Shown: positions 1-9,299, counted from the first letter of the stretch. The stretch is DNA of 64,000 nt from an uncultured Chitinophaga sp. (GCF_937898475.1 NZ_CALEJS010000010.1:124001-188000); one strand, 5' to 3'. The notes: generated by a model not told the origin, from the sequence alone. Program-made: numbers and translations.

Positions 1-1328
1 CTGTAAAAGGCGGCGACCGCGGTTACGCACTGAGCGTAATGGAGAAACTGCTGAACAATGAAGGCCGTAAAAAGAAAGAACAGTATACTGCTACCGCAGC
101 AGACTATATTGAACTGGGCGACGCTTATCGTGTACTGGGTGGAGAGAACGGCGGTAAAGCCATCACCACCTACGAAAAAGCGCTGGAACTGGAACCCAAC
201 AACGCAGAGGCTATCATGAAACAAGGCCTGGTGAACTACAACGCCAAGCTACTGCAGGAAGCGGTGAACGAATGGACTAAGGCCGTTGCCACCGATCCTA
301 ACTATGGTCCTGCCTATTTTGAACTGTTCGAGTTCTACATCACTCCCAAGAAGAACCAGCTTTCCTGGGATAAGGCAGCAGAATACCTCCAGAAATACAT
401 GGAAGTAGGCGACCCTGCAGACAAACTGAAAAACGAATACTACCTGGCGGCTATCTCTTTCTACAAGAAAGACTATGATGCTGCTATTAACAAAGCCAAA
501 TCAGTACTGCCCCAGGCTGCTGACGAAGCCAACAAAGGTAAATTTACCCGTCTGCTGGCTGACGCTTACCTGCAGAAAGGCGATTCACTCAACGCAAAAT
601 CAACCATGGATGAGTATGTGAAAAGCGTTGGTGATGCTAAACTGCAGCCTAATGACTTCAAGCTGCTGAGCGAGATCTATGGCCGTCTGAAGATCACAGA
701 TTCCGCTCAGGCTGCCCTGAATGATTCCCTGGCTTCTTTCTACCTGGAAAAATATGCTACGCTGGACACTACCAAAGATGTAGACCACTACCGCGAAGTA
801 GCTGACAAGTTCAAATCACTGCGTGACTATGACCGTGCTGCTGAATGGTATGGCAAGCTCACTACTGATTTCACAGATGAGCAGAACACCGGTAAGATCC
901 AGGACTACTTCTGGAAAGGTACTATGGAGATCTATGCTAACAAACCTACTGATGCAGACTCTACCTTCGGTACTTTTGTGCAGAAATATCCTAACCAGGA
1001 AGCCCTGGGCTTATACTGGAGGGGCCGCGCCAACATGCTGAACGACCGGGAAGCTAAAGAAGGCGCAGCAATACCTTACTTCCAGAAATTCTTTGAAGTG
1101 GGCGGCGAATCTAAAATGAAGCCCAACCTGCTGATGTATCCTTATCAATACATGATGATATATTACTATAACAAAGATGATAAGGATAACCTGAAAACCT
1201 GGATGGACAAGGTATTGTCACTGAATCCTAACGATCCTGCTGCCAAGCAGATCCAGGAAAACCTGGCAAGCACAGCTAAAGCTGCCAGCAAAGCAGCCGC
1301 TAAATCCGGCAACCAGAACAAGAAATAA
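1..1328 (+). CDS. TPR-repeat protein, 5' end cut by window edge
   Basis: The reading frame is open from base 3 of the window, so the visible ATG at 39 is internal and the true start lies upstream. About 440 residues are visible. They are built of tetratricopeptide-like helical hairpins (for example GDAYRVLGGENGGKAITTYEKALELEPN) and end in a low-complexity Ala/Lys tail (AKAASKAAAKSGNQNKK). The protein aligns almost end to end with the next gene, whose extra N-terminus carries a signal peptide, so this copy is probably exported as well. Such proteins usually act as protein-interaction scaffolds; the partner is unknown. A strong terminator follows at once, so the two copies are separate transcription units or only partly coupled. 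Confidence 0.85.
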   Translation, partial: VKGGDRGYALSVMEKLLNNEGRKKKEQYTATAADYIELGDAYRVLGGENGGKAITTYEKALELEPNNAEAIMKQGLVNYNAKLLQEAVNEWTKAVATDPNYGPAYFELFEFYITPKKNQLSWDKAAEYLQKYMEVGDPADKLKNEYYLAAISFYKKDYDAAINKAKSVLPQAADEANKGKFTRLLADAYLQKGDSLNAKSTMDEYVKSVGDAKLQPNDFKLLSEIYGRLKITDSAQAALNDSLASFYLEKYATLDTTKDVDHYREVADKFKSLRDYDRAAEWYGKLTTDFTDEQNTGKIQDYFWKGTMEIYANKPTDADSTFGTFVQKYPNQEALGLYWRGRANMLNDREAKEGAAIPYFQKFFEVGGESKMKPNLLMYPYQYMMIYYYNKDDKDNLKTWMDKVLSLNPNDPAAKQIQENLASTAKAASKAAAKSGNQNKK

Positions 1329-1349
1329 GTTATTCAGCAATAACCTGGA

Positions 1350-1385
1350 AAGGGGAGTGCCAGCCGGCGCTCCCCTTTTTTATTT
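1350..1385 (+). terminator. Rho-independent terminator after the first TPR gene
   Basis: A GC-rich hairpin with arms AAGGGGAG and CTCCCCTT, extended by GCC/GGC in the loop, is followed by a T-rich run. It lies 20 bases past the stop codon. Confidence 0.85.
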
Positions 1386-1486
1386 AACTATTTAATAGTT
1401 CCGGGGCACGCGAATTTTCGGTATATTTAGTATAAGTGCAAAAAAGAAAAAGGGACAAACTGGTTATTCTAAAAAATCAGAAGCGC

Positions 1487-3241
1487 ATGAGACAGTTAAT
1501 AATGATTGCAGCCTTGCTTGGCCTTGCCAACGGCTTATGGGCCCAATCCATTGAAGATGGTTTGAAAGACCTTTACTACAACAAATATCAATCCGCCAAG
1601 CAGACTTTTGAAAAGATCGTAGCCTCCAAACCCGACGAGCGGGCATACTATTACCTGGGCATGGCAGAACTGGGACTGGAAAACACCGAAGGTGCCGCTG
1701 CCGCTTTCCAGAAGGGGTTACAGGCAGTGCCAAACTCCCCCTTATTACAGGTGGGGCTTGGCCGTATAGACCTGATCAACGGCAATGCGGCAGCAGCCAA
1801 ACAGAAATTTGAAGCCGCCAGCCAGGCTACCCAGGGTACCAATGCAGAAGTGGCCCGCGCCATTGCAGACGCCAATACCGAAGTGAAAGGCGGTGACCGC
1901 GGATATGCCCTGAGCGTTATGGAGAAGCTGCTGAACAATCCCGACGCCAAGGGTAAAAAGAAATACACGCCCGTTGCGGCAGACTATATCGAACTGGGAG
2001 ACGCCTACCGCCTGCTGGGTGGTGAAAATGGCGGTAAAGCCATCACTACCTACGATAAGGCGCTGGAACTGGAGCCCAACCGCGCGGAGGCCGTTATGAA
2101 ACAGGGACAGGTGAACTTTAACGCCAGGCTGCTGCAGGAAGCAGTGAACGACTGGACCAAGGCTACCACCATGGACCCAAATTACGGTCCCGCCTATTAC
2201 GAATTGTACCAGTTTTATATCACTCCTACCAAAAACACCTTCTCCCTGGAAAACGCTGCCAAATTCCTGCAGCGCTACATGGAAGTGGTGGGCACAGGGG
2301 CCGGGCAGCAGGAAAATGAATACAACCTGGCGGCCATCTCTTTCTATAAAAAAGACTATGATGCCGCCATCAGCAAGGCGCAAAGCGTATTACCGCAGGC
2401 CAATGACGCCTATAAGGGCAAATTTACCCGCCTGATAGCAGACGCCTACCTGCAGAAAGGCGATTCCCTGAACGCCCAGAAAACCATGGACGAATACGTT
2501 AAAACAGTGCCGCCTGAAAAGCTGGAGACGAACGACTATAAGATGTTAAGCAACATCTACACCCGGCTGAAATCATCCGATTCTGCGCAGCAGGCAGCCA
2601 TCAACAAACAGGCGTTGACATACCTGGAAAAATACGCAGAGGCGGATACCACCAGGGACGTGGCCCGCTATGAAGATGTGGCCAGGGCATATGCCAATGC
2701 AGAAGCCTTTGATAAGGCGGCAGAATGGTATCAGCGCGTGATCGGCATCAAGACCGAATTGAAGGAAACGCCTACCGCGGTAGACTACTATAACGTGGGT
2801 CAGAACTTTTTCCGGGCCGCCGGCAGCCAGTCGCCCCTTGACACCGTCATGCTGAACAGGGCCGATTCTGCCTTCGGTATACTGGCAGAAAAGTTTCCTG
2901 ACATTACAACAGGGCACTACTGGCGGGGCTATGTGAACGCCGCCAAGGACGAACTGGCGAAAACAGGGGCTGCCGTGCCTTATTTTGAGAAATATTTGTC
3001 CATGGCAGAGGGAGACCCGGCCAAGAACAAAGTAGGCCTGGTTAGGGCTTATACTTACATTATGGTGTATTACTATAACAAAGACGATAAAACCAACCTG
3101 CAGACCTACATGAACAAGCTGCTGGCTATAGATCCTGACAACCAGACGGTGAAACAGATCAAAGAAAACCTGTCAAGTACCAATAAGTCGCAGTCCAAGC
3201 CGGGAGCCGGTACCCGGTCCAGCCAGAATAATCGCCGCTAG
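1487..3241 (+). CDS. Exported TPR-repeat protein, paralog of the preceding gene
   Basis: The 584-residue protein starts with MRQLIMIAALLGLANGLWAQ, a typical signal peptide cut after WAQ. The frame stays open 17 codons further upstream, but those codons are lysine-rich and would bury the signal, so ATG 1487 is chosen. The body is a series of TPR-type helical repeats, with AYYYLGMAEL near residue 55 and KALELEPN near 200. The C-terminal tail is low in complexity (Ser/Asn/Arg). Large blocks are shared with the gene upstream, which indicates a tandem duplication. The role is probably periplasmic or outer-membrane scaffolding; no enzyme motif is seen. Confidence 0.85.
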   Translation: MRQLIMIAALLGLANGLWAQSIEDGLKDLYYNKYQSAKQTFEKIVASKPDERAYYYLGMAELGLENTEGAAAAFQKGLQAVPNSPLLQVGLGRIDLINGNAAAAKQKFEAASQATQGTNAEVARAIADANTEVKGGDRGYALSVMEKLLNNPDAKGKKKYTPVAADYIELGDAYRLLGGENGGKAITTYDKALELEPNRAEAVMKQGQVNFNARLLQEAVNDWTKATTMDPNYGPAYYELYQFYITPTKNTFSLENAAKFLQRYMEVVGTGAGQQENEYNLAAISFYKKDYDAAISKAQSVLPQANDAYKGKFTRLIADAYLQKGDSLNAQKTMDEYVKTVPPEKLETNDYKMLSNIYTRLKSSDSAQQAAINKQALTYLEKYAEADTTRDVARYEDVARAYANAEAFDKAAEWYQRVIGIKTELKETPTAVDYYNVGQNFFRAAGSQSPLDTVMLNRADSAFGILAEKFPDITTGHYWRGYVNAAKDELAKTGAAVPYFEKYLSMAEGDPAKNKVGLVRAYTYIMVYYYNKDDKTNLQTYMNKLLAIDPDNQTVKQIKENLSSTNKSQSKPGAGTRSSQNNRR

Positions 3242-3274
3242 CAGGTATATTTTAACGATATTATAACAGAGTTG

Positions 3275-3302
3275 AAACCCCGGTGCCACACCGGGGTTTT
3301 TT
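3275..3302 (+). terminator. Rho-independent terminator after the second TPR gene
   Basis: An 11-bp perfect stem (AAACCCCGGTG / CACCGGGGTTT) with a CCA loop runs into a T tract. It separates the TPR pair from the nuo operon. Confidence 0.9.
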
Positions 3303-3347
3303 CGTCCCCGTTTGGTAAAAAAAGATAATATTTTAGCGCTTCATAGA

Positions 3348-3379
3348 TTTGTATTTTGCCGTTTGTTGCAGTATTTTTG
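3348..3379 (+). promoter_or_regulatory. Bacteroidota-type promoter of the nuo operon
   Basis: TTTG at 3348-3351, a 20-base spacer, then TATTTTTG at 3372-3379 match the -33 TTTG / -7 TAnnTTTG consensus of the Bacteroidota primary sigma factor. The nuoA ATG lies 33 bases further on. No other equally good match lies between the upstream terminator and nuoA. Confidence 0.75.
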
Positions 3380-3411
3380 CACATTCGCGTGAACGTTTTA
3401 TTGGGAAGCTT

Positions 3412-3807
3412 ATGTTTTTAGACACTGAACTTTTGTCAGCAACCACCACTCCTTTTAGTTATTTCCCTATTGTATTGCAGCTGATCGCTGCGCTGGGATT
3501 TGTTGGCGTTACGATGGTGGCTACCCACTATCTGGGGCCAAAACGCAAAACCAGCGACAAACTTATTAACTTTGAAAGCGGAATTGAACAGGTTGGGAAT
3601 GCAAGGCAGCCTATCGCCATCAAATATTTCCTGACTGCCATTTTGTTTGTTCTGTTCGATGTGGAGGTAATCTTCTTCTATCCTTATGCGGTTAATTTCA
3701 GGGAACTGGGATGGGATGGATTTCTGGCCATGCTGATGTTTGTGGCATTCTTTATGGGTGGATTCTTCTATATCATTAAGAAGGGCGCCCTGAAGTGGGA
3801 AGACTAG
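3412..3807 (+). CDS. nuoA: NADH-quinone oxidoreductase subunit A
   Basis: This is a small membrane subunit of respiratory complex I, 131 residues with three membrane helices. The family segment KYFLTAILFVLFDVEVIFFYP, with its acidic residues inside a membrane helix, is present, as is the preceding FESGIEQ loop. The frame is open upstream to 3349, but that part overlaps the predicted promoter, so ATG 3412 (MFLDTELLS) is taken as the start. First gene of a 14-gene operon. Confidence 0.93.
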   Translation: MFLDTELLSATTTPFSYFPIVLQLIAALGFVGVTMVATHYLGPKRKTSDKLINFESGIEQVGNARQPIAIKYFLTAILFVLFDVEVIFFYPYAVNFRELGWDGFLAMLMFVAFFMGGFFYIIKKGALKWED

Positions 3808-3860
3808 TGGAGCAGCATGCTGCTATTGTAAACGTATAAAATACTTTGGAGGCTTAATAT

Positions 3861-4424
3861 ATGGCACGTCCGGTTCAACATAATACCAAGGTGAAGATGG
3901 TGGAAATACCGAAAGGTTATTCCGGTGAGGGGTTCTTTGCCACTACATTTGACAAGGCGATTGGCGCCGCCAGGAAAAATTCCATCTGGCCTTTGCCTTT
4001 TGCTACTTCCTGCTGTGGCATTGAATTCATGGCTACAGCAGCATCCCACTATGACCTGGCTAGGTTCGGGGCCGAGCGTATGGCATTTACGCCCCGCCAG
4101 TGCGACCTGCTGATGGTAATGGGAACCATCGCCAAGAAAATGGGTCCTGTACTGCGGCAGGTATATTTGCAGATGGCAGAACCCCGCTGGGTGATAGCCG
4201 TTGGCGCCTGTGCGTCCAGCGGTGGTGTATTTGACACTTATTCCGTATTACAGGGGATAGACCAGGTAATACCGGTTGATGTATACGTTCCAGGATGTCC
4301 TCCCCGGCCGGAAGCGATCCTGGACGGTTTTATGAGGATCCAGGAGCTGGTTGGCCAGGAAAGCCTGCGCCGCCGTCATTCAGAAAGGTATAAAGACCTG
4401 ATGAACAGCTACGGTATCCAGTAA
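3861..4424 (+). CDS. nuoB: NADH-quinone oxidoreductase subunit B
   Basis: This subunit carries the terminal [4Fe-4S] cluster N2, which hands electrons to quinone at the peripheral arm/membrane junction of complex I. The four expected ligands are visible: the tandem cysteines of ATSCCGIEFMA (near residue 52), the cysteine in VGACASSGGVF (near 117) and that in VPGCPPRPEAI (near 147). The length of 187 residues is usual. It follows nuoA by 53 bases. Confidence 0.95.
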   Translation: MARPVQHNTKVKMVEIPKGYSGEGFFATTFDKAIGAARKNSIWPLPFATSCCGIEFMATAASHYDLARFGAERMAFTPRQCDLLMVMGTIAKKMGPVLRQVYLQMAEPRWVIAVGACASSGGVFDTYSVLQGIDQVIPVDVYVPGCPPRPEAILDGFMRIQELVGQESLRRRHSERYKDLMNSYGIQ

Positions 4425-4458
4425 TCGCCCACAACATAAAATTTAAACTAACATCGTG

Positions 4459-4962
4459 ATGTCTTTGACAAACGACTATATAAAGCAAAGATTGGTTGAA
4501 AAGTTTGGAGAGGAATTGACCAGTTTCGAAGAACCATTTGGAATATTGTCCTTTACCGCACCGGCCGCCCTCAACCTGAAAGTAATGCAGTTCCTGTACG
4601 ATGATGAGGAACTGCAATTCCGTTTTCTGACAGACCTTACTGCCGTACACTATCCCCACCAGGCGGATGCAGAACTGGCAGTAGTTTACCACCTTTATAA
4701 CTTCCGCGAAAAAGTAAGGCTGCGTTTGAAGATCTTCGTCCCTGTTGCAGCCCCCAAGGTATTTACAGCAACTAAACTATTCGAGTCTGCCAACTGGATG
4801 GAAAGAGAGACTTACGACTTCTACGGAGTAGAATTCGTGGGGCACCCTAACCTGAAACGCATCCTGAACGTAGATGAAATGACATATTTCCCAATGCGCA
4901 AGGAATTCCCGCTGGAAGACCAGACGCGTATTGATAAGGATGACGAGATGTTTGGACGCTAA
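4459..4962 (+). CDS. nuoC: NADH-quinone oxidoreductase subunit C
   Basis: This is the 30-kDa subunit of the complex I connecting module. The protein has 167 residues, and the family signature RETYDFYGVEFVGHPNLKRI lies near residue 115, followed by the FPLEDQTR end. It stands alone and is not fused to NuoD as in enterobacteria. A GTG directly in front of the chosen ATG (4456) is an equally possible start and adds one residue. A repeat-filled gap follows before nuoD. Confidence 0.93.
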   Translation: MSLTNDYIKQRLVEKFGEELTSFEEPFGILSFTAPAALNLKVMQFLYDDEELQFRFLTDLTAVHYPHQADAELAVVYHLYNFREKVRLRLKIFVPVAAPKVFTATKLFESANWMERETYDFYGVEFVGHPNLKRILNVDEMTYFPMRKEFPLEDQTRIDKDDEMFGR

Positions 4963-4965
4963 ATA

Positions 4966-5062
4966 TTAACAATTAATAATTAATGATGAATAACTGGTAA
5001 AACAGGCGACCCGAGGGATACAGGCCACCAGTTATTAATTATTGATTCTTCATTATTCACTG
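4966..5062. repeat. AT-rich inverted-repeat element between nuoC and nuoD
   Basis: Nearly the whole nuoC-nuoD gap is one imperfect inverted repeat. The inner arms ATAACTGGT (4990-4998) and ACCAGTTAT (5027-5035) pair perfectly. The outer arms consist of words such as AATTAATAATTAATGATG. The loop is GC-rich. Related AT-rich words fill the gaps before nuoK, murC and murG. Confidence 0.7.
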
Positions 5063-5065
5063 ATC

Positions 5066-6283
5066 ATGTTAGAGCAGCCACATATAAACCTGCCGCAAGG
5101 CTCTATAGAAAAGCAGACCACCACGCTGAACCTGGGTCCTACGCACCCGGCTACCCACGGTGTGTTCCAGAATATCCTGGAAATGGACGGAGAACGTGTG
5201 GTGAATTCAGAATCTACGGTTGGGTACATTCACCGCGCATTTGAAAAAATAGCGGAACGTCGTCCCTACTACCAGATCACACCTTTAACAGACCGTCTTA
5301 ACTACTGTTCTGCCCCCATCAACAATATGGGCTGGCACCTCACGGTAGAAAAGCTGCTGGGCGTACAAACGCCCAAACGCGTAGACTATCTCCGGGTTAT
5401 CATCATGGAGCTTGCGCGTATTACGGATCACCTGATCTGTAATGGGGTGGTTGGGGTGGATACCGGTGCTTTTACAGGTTTCCTCTACCTGATGCAATAC
5501 CGCGAGCTGGCGTACGAGATATATGAAGAAGTGTGCGGTTCCCGCTTAACTACCAACATTGGCCGTATCGGGGGCTTTGAAAGAAACTTCACACCCGCAG
5601 CCTTCCAGAAAATAGAGAAATTCCTGGCAGGATTTCCCAAAGCGCTGAAAGAGTTTGAAACACTGATGACGCGTAACCGCATCTTCGTGGAAAGAACCAC
5701 CGGCGTAGGTCCCATCAGTGCCGAAAGGGCCATGAACTACGGCTTCACCGGTCCCAACCTGCGTGCCGCAGGGGTAGACTATGATGTACGGGTGGCGCAT
5801 CCCTACAGCTCTTATGAAGATTTCGAGTTCTCCATACCGGTAGGCACCACGGGCGATTGCTATGACCGTTTCCTGGTACGCAACGCCGAAATGTGGCAGA
5901 GCCTCAGCATCATCCGCCAGGCAATGGACAAGCTGAAAGGCCTGCCCGATGATGTATATCATGCAGATTTACCTGCCTACTACCTGCCGCAAAAGCAGGA
6001 TGTATATACGAAAATGGAAGCGCTCATCTATCATTTCAAGATCATCATGGGCGAATCTGATATACTGCCGGGTGAGCTGTACAACGCCGTAGAAGGCGCC
6101 AACGGTGAGCTGGGCTTCTACCTGATCAGCGACGGTGGGCGCAGCCCGTACCGCCTGCATTTCAGGCGTCCCTGCTTCATCTACTATCAGGCTTATCCTG
6201 AACTGGTGAAAGGCGCCATGCTGAGCGATGCCATTATTTGCCTGAGCAGCCTGAACCTGATAGCCGGAGAGCTGGACGCATAA
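5066..6283 (+). CDS. nuoD: NADH-quinone oxidoreductase subunit D
   Basis: This is the 49-kDa subunit, which builds the quinone-binding pocket together with NuoB. The 405-residue protein carries NLGPTHPATHGVFQ near residue 22 (the quinone-site His region), then GYIHRAFEKIAE, and ends with LIAGELDA. The start is ATG 5066 (MLEQPHINLP). A TTG eight codons upstream lies inside the repeat element and is rejected. Confidence 0.95.
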   Translation: MLEQPHINLPQGSIEKQTTTLNLGPTHPATHGVFQNILEMDGERVVNSESTVGYIHRAFEKIAERRPYYQITPLTDRLNYCSAPINNMGWHLTVEKLLGVQTPKRVDYLRVIIMELARITDHLICNGVVGVDTGAFTGFLYLMQYRELAYEIYEEVCGSRLTTNIGRIGGFERNFTPAAFQKIEKFLAGFPKALKEFETLMTRNRIFVERTTGVGPISAERAMNYGFTGPNLRAAGVDYDVRVAHPYSSYEDFEFSIPVGTTGDCYDRFLVRNAEMWQSLSIIRQAMDKLKGLPDDVYHADLPAYYLPQKQDVYTKMEALIYHFKIIMGESDILPGELYNAVEGANGELGFYLISDGGRSPYRLHFRRPCFIYYQAYPELVKGAMLSDAIICLSSLNLIAGELDA

Positions 6284-6317
6284 TCAAGAATAACAGCAGA
6301 TGTTTTAATTTATCAAC

Positions 6318-6809
6318 ATGGTTCAATTTTCAGAAGAAAAACTGAATAAAGTAAAAGAGATCATCGCACGCTATCCCGAGGGGAAACAGAAAAGCGCGCT
6401 GATACCGCTGCTGCACCTGGCGCAGGAGGAGTTTGGAGGCTGGCTCAGCCCGGAGACCATGGATTACGTGGCTTCCCTGCTGCAGATCACGCCGATAGAA
6501 GTGTATGAGGTGGCTACCTTTTACAGCATGTTCAACATGAAACCAGTAGGCAAGTACCTGTTCGAGGTTTGTCAGACAGGGCCCTGCATGCTGAACGGCT
6601 CCGATCAGATCATTGACTATATAAAGAGCAAACTGGGTATTGGAGTGGGAGAGACCACGCCCGACGGCCTCTTTACCCTTAAAACGGTAGAGTGCCTGGG
6701 CGCCTGCGGATACGCCCCCATGATGCAGTTAGGCAAACATTACCGCGAACATCTTACCCCTGAAAAGGTAGACGCGATCATTGCCGAATGCAGGGCGAAA
6801 GCAAACTAA
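6318..6809 (+). CDS. nuoE: NADH-quinone oxidoreductase subunit E
   Basis: This is the 24-kDa thioredoxin-fold subunit carrying the [2Fe-2S] cluster N1a next to NuoF. The ligand cysteines are seen in CQTGPCML (near residue 86) and ECLGACGYAP (near 130). Its 163 residues are normal. The conserved EVYEVATFYSMF segment is present. It lies 15 bases before nuoF, with which it forms the NADH-oxidising module. Confidence 0.95.
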   Translation: MVQFSEEKLNKVKEIIARYPEGKQKSALIPLLHLAQEEFGGWLSPETMDYVASLLQITPIEVYEVATFYSMFNMKPVGKYLFEVCQTGPCMLNGSDQIIDYIKSKLGIGVGETTPDGLFTLKTVECLGACGYAPMMQLGKHYREHLTPEKVDAIIAECRAKAN

Positions 6810-6824
6810 CCAACCTGAATAACT

Positions 6825-8186
6825 ATGGGACGCAAACTACTCTTAGACAAAGCACATATTGAGAACATCCGGTATTACAGCACATACCGGGCCAACGGAG
6901 GTTATGCCGCAGCAGAGAAGGTGCTCAAAAGCATGAGCCCCGAGCAGGTGGTAGAAGAGGTGAAGAAAAGCGGCCTTCGCGGCCGTGGAGGCGCAGGCTT
7001 CCCTACCGGTATGAAATGGAGTTTCCTGGCTAAACCGGAAGGCGTACCCCGCTACCTGGTGTGTAACGCAGATGAATCAGAGCCGGGTACTTTCAAAGAC
7101 CGTTACCTCATGGAGTTCCTGCCCCACCTGCTGATAGAAGGGCTGCTGATCTCCAGCTTTGCATTAGGATCTAACCATACTTACATCTACATCCGCGGCG
7201 AATACGCCTGGATCCCTGATATACTGGAACAAGCCATTGCAGAAGCCAAACAGAATGGCTGGCTGGGTAAGAACATCCAGGGCACTGGTTTTGACCTGGA
7301 GATATATGTTCAACGCGGCGCCGGCGCTTATATCTGCGGTGAAGAAACTGCATTGATAGAATCGCTCGAAGGTAAACGCGGTAATCCCCGTATCAAGCCG
7401 CCGTTCCCCGCTGTAAAAGGTTTGTGGCAGAGCCCCACCGTGGTGAACAACGTGGAAACACTGGCTGCGGTAGTGCCGATCATCAACATCGGCGGTGAGG
7501 AATACGCCAAATACGGTATCGGTAAATCAACCGGTACCAAGCTCATTTCCGCCTGCGGCAATATCAACAAGCCCGGTGTTTATGAGATCGAGATGAATAT
7601 CTCTGTAGAAGAATTCCTTTATTCTGACGAATATTGCGGTGGCATTGCGAACGGCAAACGCCTGAAGGCCTGCATTCCGGGCGGATCATCCGTACCCATC
7701 CTGCCGGCTAACCTGCTGCTCAAAACTGCTAAAGGCGAAAGCCGCATGATGACCTACGAAAGCCTGAACGACGGCGGTTTTGCCTCCGGCTCCATGATGG
7801 GTTCCGGCGGCTTTATTGTGCTGGATGAAGATCAGTGCGTAGTACGCCATACCTTGTCACTGGCCCGCTTCTATCATCATGAAAGCTGCGGACAGTGCAG
7901 CCCCTGCCGCGAAGGTACCGGCTGGATGAAACGCGTGCTGCACAACATTGAGAACGGTAAAGGAAAAATGAGTGATATAGACCTGCTGTGGGATATACAA
8001 CGTAAAATAGAAGGCAATACCATCTGTCCGCTGGGCGATGCAGCCGCATGGCCGGTGGCAGCGGCTATCCGTCACTTCCGTGACGAGTTTGAATGGCATG
8101 TGCTGAATCCTGAGGAGTGCGTGAAACGTAATTACGGCCTCGCGCATTATGCAGATCCGCTGCCGCTTGCAACCGCTGCAGTATAA
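6825..8186 (+). CDS. nuoF: NADH-quinone oxidoreductase subunit F (NADH- and FMN-binding)
   Basis: This 453-residue subunit oxidises NADH with FMN and passes electrons into cluster N3. GLRGRGGAGFPTG (near residue 50) is the NADH/FMN-binding glycine loop. GAGAYICGEETALIESLEG (near 167) is the second nucleotide motif. SCGQCSPCREGTGW plus the later NTICPLGD supply the four [4Fe-4S] cysteines. It is the peripheral cytoplasmic tip of complex I. Confidence 0.96.
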   Translation: MGRKLLLDKAHIENIRYYSTYRANGGYAAAEKVLKSMSPEQVVEEVKKSGLRGRGGAGFPTGMKWSFLAKPEGVPRYLVCNADESEPGTFKDRYLMEFLPHLLIEGLLISSFALGSNHTYIYIRGEYAWIPDILEQAIAEAKQNGWLGKNIQGTGFDLEIYVQRGAGAYICGEETALIESLEGKRGNPRIKPPFPAVKGLWQSPTVVNNVETLAAVVPIINIGGEEYAKYGIGKSTGTKLISACGNINKPGVYEIEMNISVEEFLYSDEYCGGIANGKRLKACIPGGSSVPILPANLLLKTAKGESRMMTYESLNDGGFASGSMMGSGGFIVLDEDQCVVRHTLSLARFYHHESCGQCSPCREGTGWMKRVLHNIENGKGKMSDIDLLWDIQRKIEGNTICPLGDAAAWPVAAAIRHFRDEFEWHVLNPEECVKRNYGLAHYADPLPLATAAV

Positions 8187-8210
8187 TGCCACAGCTTTAA
8201 AAAAATAAAC

Positions 8211-9299
8211 ATGGCTGAAGAAAAGAAACTATTCAAGGTCAAGATCGATAATATCTCTGTGGAAGTGGAGCCCGGCACCACCATCCTCAATGCTGCCCGT
8301 CAGATAGGAGGAGATATTGTGCCGCCGGCAATGTGTTACTATTCCAAATTACAGGGCAGCGGTGGTAAATGCCGTACCTGCCTGGTGAAAGTGACCAAAG
8401 GCTCTGAGGCCGATCCCCGTCCTATGCCAAAGCTGGTGGCCAGCTGCCGTACTACCGTAATGGATGGTATGGAAGTGGCCAACATCACTTCTCCCGAAGT
8501 ACAGGAAGCGCGTAAAGGCGTAGTGGAATTCCTGCTGCTGAACCACCCGCTGGACTGCCCCATCTGCGATCAGGCGGGCGAATGTCATCTGCAGGACCTG
8601 GGCTATGAGCATGGTGCAGATGGTACCCGCTACGAATTCAAACGCCGTACTTTTGACCAGATAGACATCGGTGAGAATATCAAGCTGCACATGACGCGCT
8701 GCATTCTCTGCTACCGTTGTGTGTACACCGCAGACCAGCTGACGCAAAGGCGCGAGCACGGCGTATTGGGCCGCGGTGAGCATGCTGAGATAGGCACTTA
8801 TATCCAGAAAGCGCTGGATAATGATTTCATCGGTAACGTGATCGACGTATGCCCGGTAGGCGCCCTTACCGACAGAACATTCCGCTTCAAGAACCGTGTA
8901 TGGTTCCTGAAACCGGTAGACGCCCACCGTCATTGCGACAAATGCTGCGGTAAAACCGTACTGTGGATGCGCGGCGACGAGATCTTCCGCGTAACCGCCC
9001 GCAAGGACAAATACGGCGAAGTAGAAGAATTCATCTGCGATACCTGCCGCTTCCATACCAAAGATGTAAAAGACTGGACCATAGAAGGCCCGCGAAAGAT
9101 AGACCGCCACAGCGTTATCTCACAGGGCCACTATGTAGGCACCGTGAAGCCCAAAGAGACCATCACCGATGTGCTGGAAGGCCGTCAGCCAAGACTGCTG
9201 ATGGACATTCACAGCGTAAGTGAAGTGAATCGCCCGGGTATAGAGTTGTCTAAAATAGACGGCCCTGCGCATTCAGATGATTTCAAAAAGGACGCTTAA
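8211..9299 (+). CDS. nuoG: NADH-quinone oxidoreductase subunit G, short form
   Basis: The iron-sulfur relay subunit has 362 residues, whereas the long form in many proteobacteria has about 700-900. The N-terminal [2Fe-2S] cysteines (CYYSKLQGSGGKCRTC), the His/Cys cluster (HPLDCPICDQAGECHLQ) and the ferredoxin-like cluster (CILCYRC with CPVGAL) are all present. After these comes a cysteine-rich segment, HCDKCCGKTV to FICDTCRF, resembling the start of the molybdopterin-oxidoreductase fold. The protein then ends, so that large domain is missing. Other Bacteroidota encode a similar short form, so this is probably not a local truncation. No frameshift is visible downstream. Confidence 0.92.
   Translation: MAEEKKLFKVKIDNISVEVEPGTTILNAARQIGGDIVPPAMCYYSKLQGSGGKCRTCLVKVTKGSEADPRPMPKLVASCRTTVMDGMEVANITSPEVQEARKGVVEFLLLNHPLDCPICDQAGECHLQDLGYEHGADGTRYEFKRRTFDQIDIGENIKLHMTRCILCYRCVYTADQLTQRREHGVLGRGEHAEIGTYIQKALDNDFIGNVIDVCPVGALTDRTFRFKNRVWFLKPVDAHRHCDKCCGKTVLWMRGDEIFRVTARKDKYGEVEEFICDTCRFHTKDVKDWTIEGPRKIDRHSVISQGHYVGTVKPKETITDVLEGRQPRLLMDIHSVSEVNRPGIELSKIDGPAHSDDFKKDA

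Noticed and set aside
1386..1400. 15-base palindrome AACTATT-T-AATAGTT before the second TPR gene
   Set aside because: Very AT-rich and short; close to what chance gives, and no promoter of good quality is beside it.
1745..2383. Long minus-strand frame inside the second TPR gene
   Set aside because: It is the shadow of a strongly codon-biased gene, with no plausible start context and no known motifs.
8939..9060. Possible frameshift truncating nuoG
   Set aside because: The reading frame is clean up to the stop, and the following sequence does not resume a molybdopterin-fold domain; the short form is known in the phylum.
8349..9110. 253-codon minus-strand frame opposite nuoG
   Set aside because: Antisense shadow; nuoG cysteine motifs prove the plus-strand reading.
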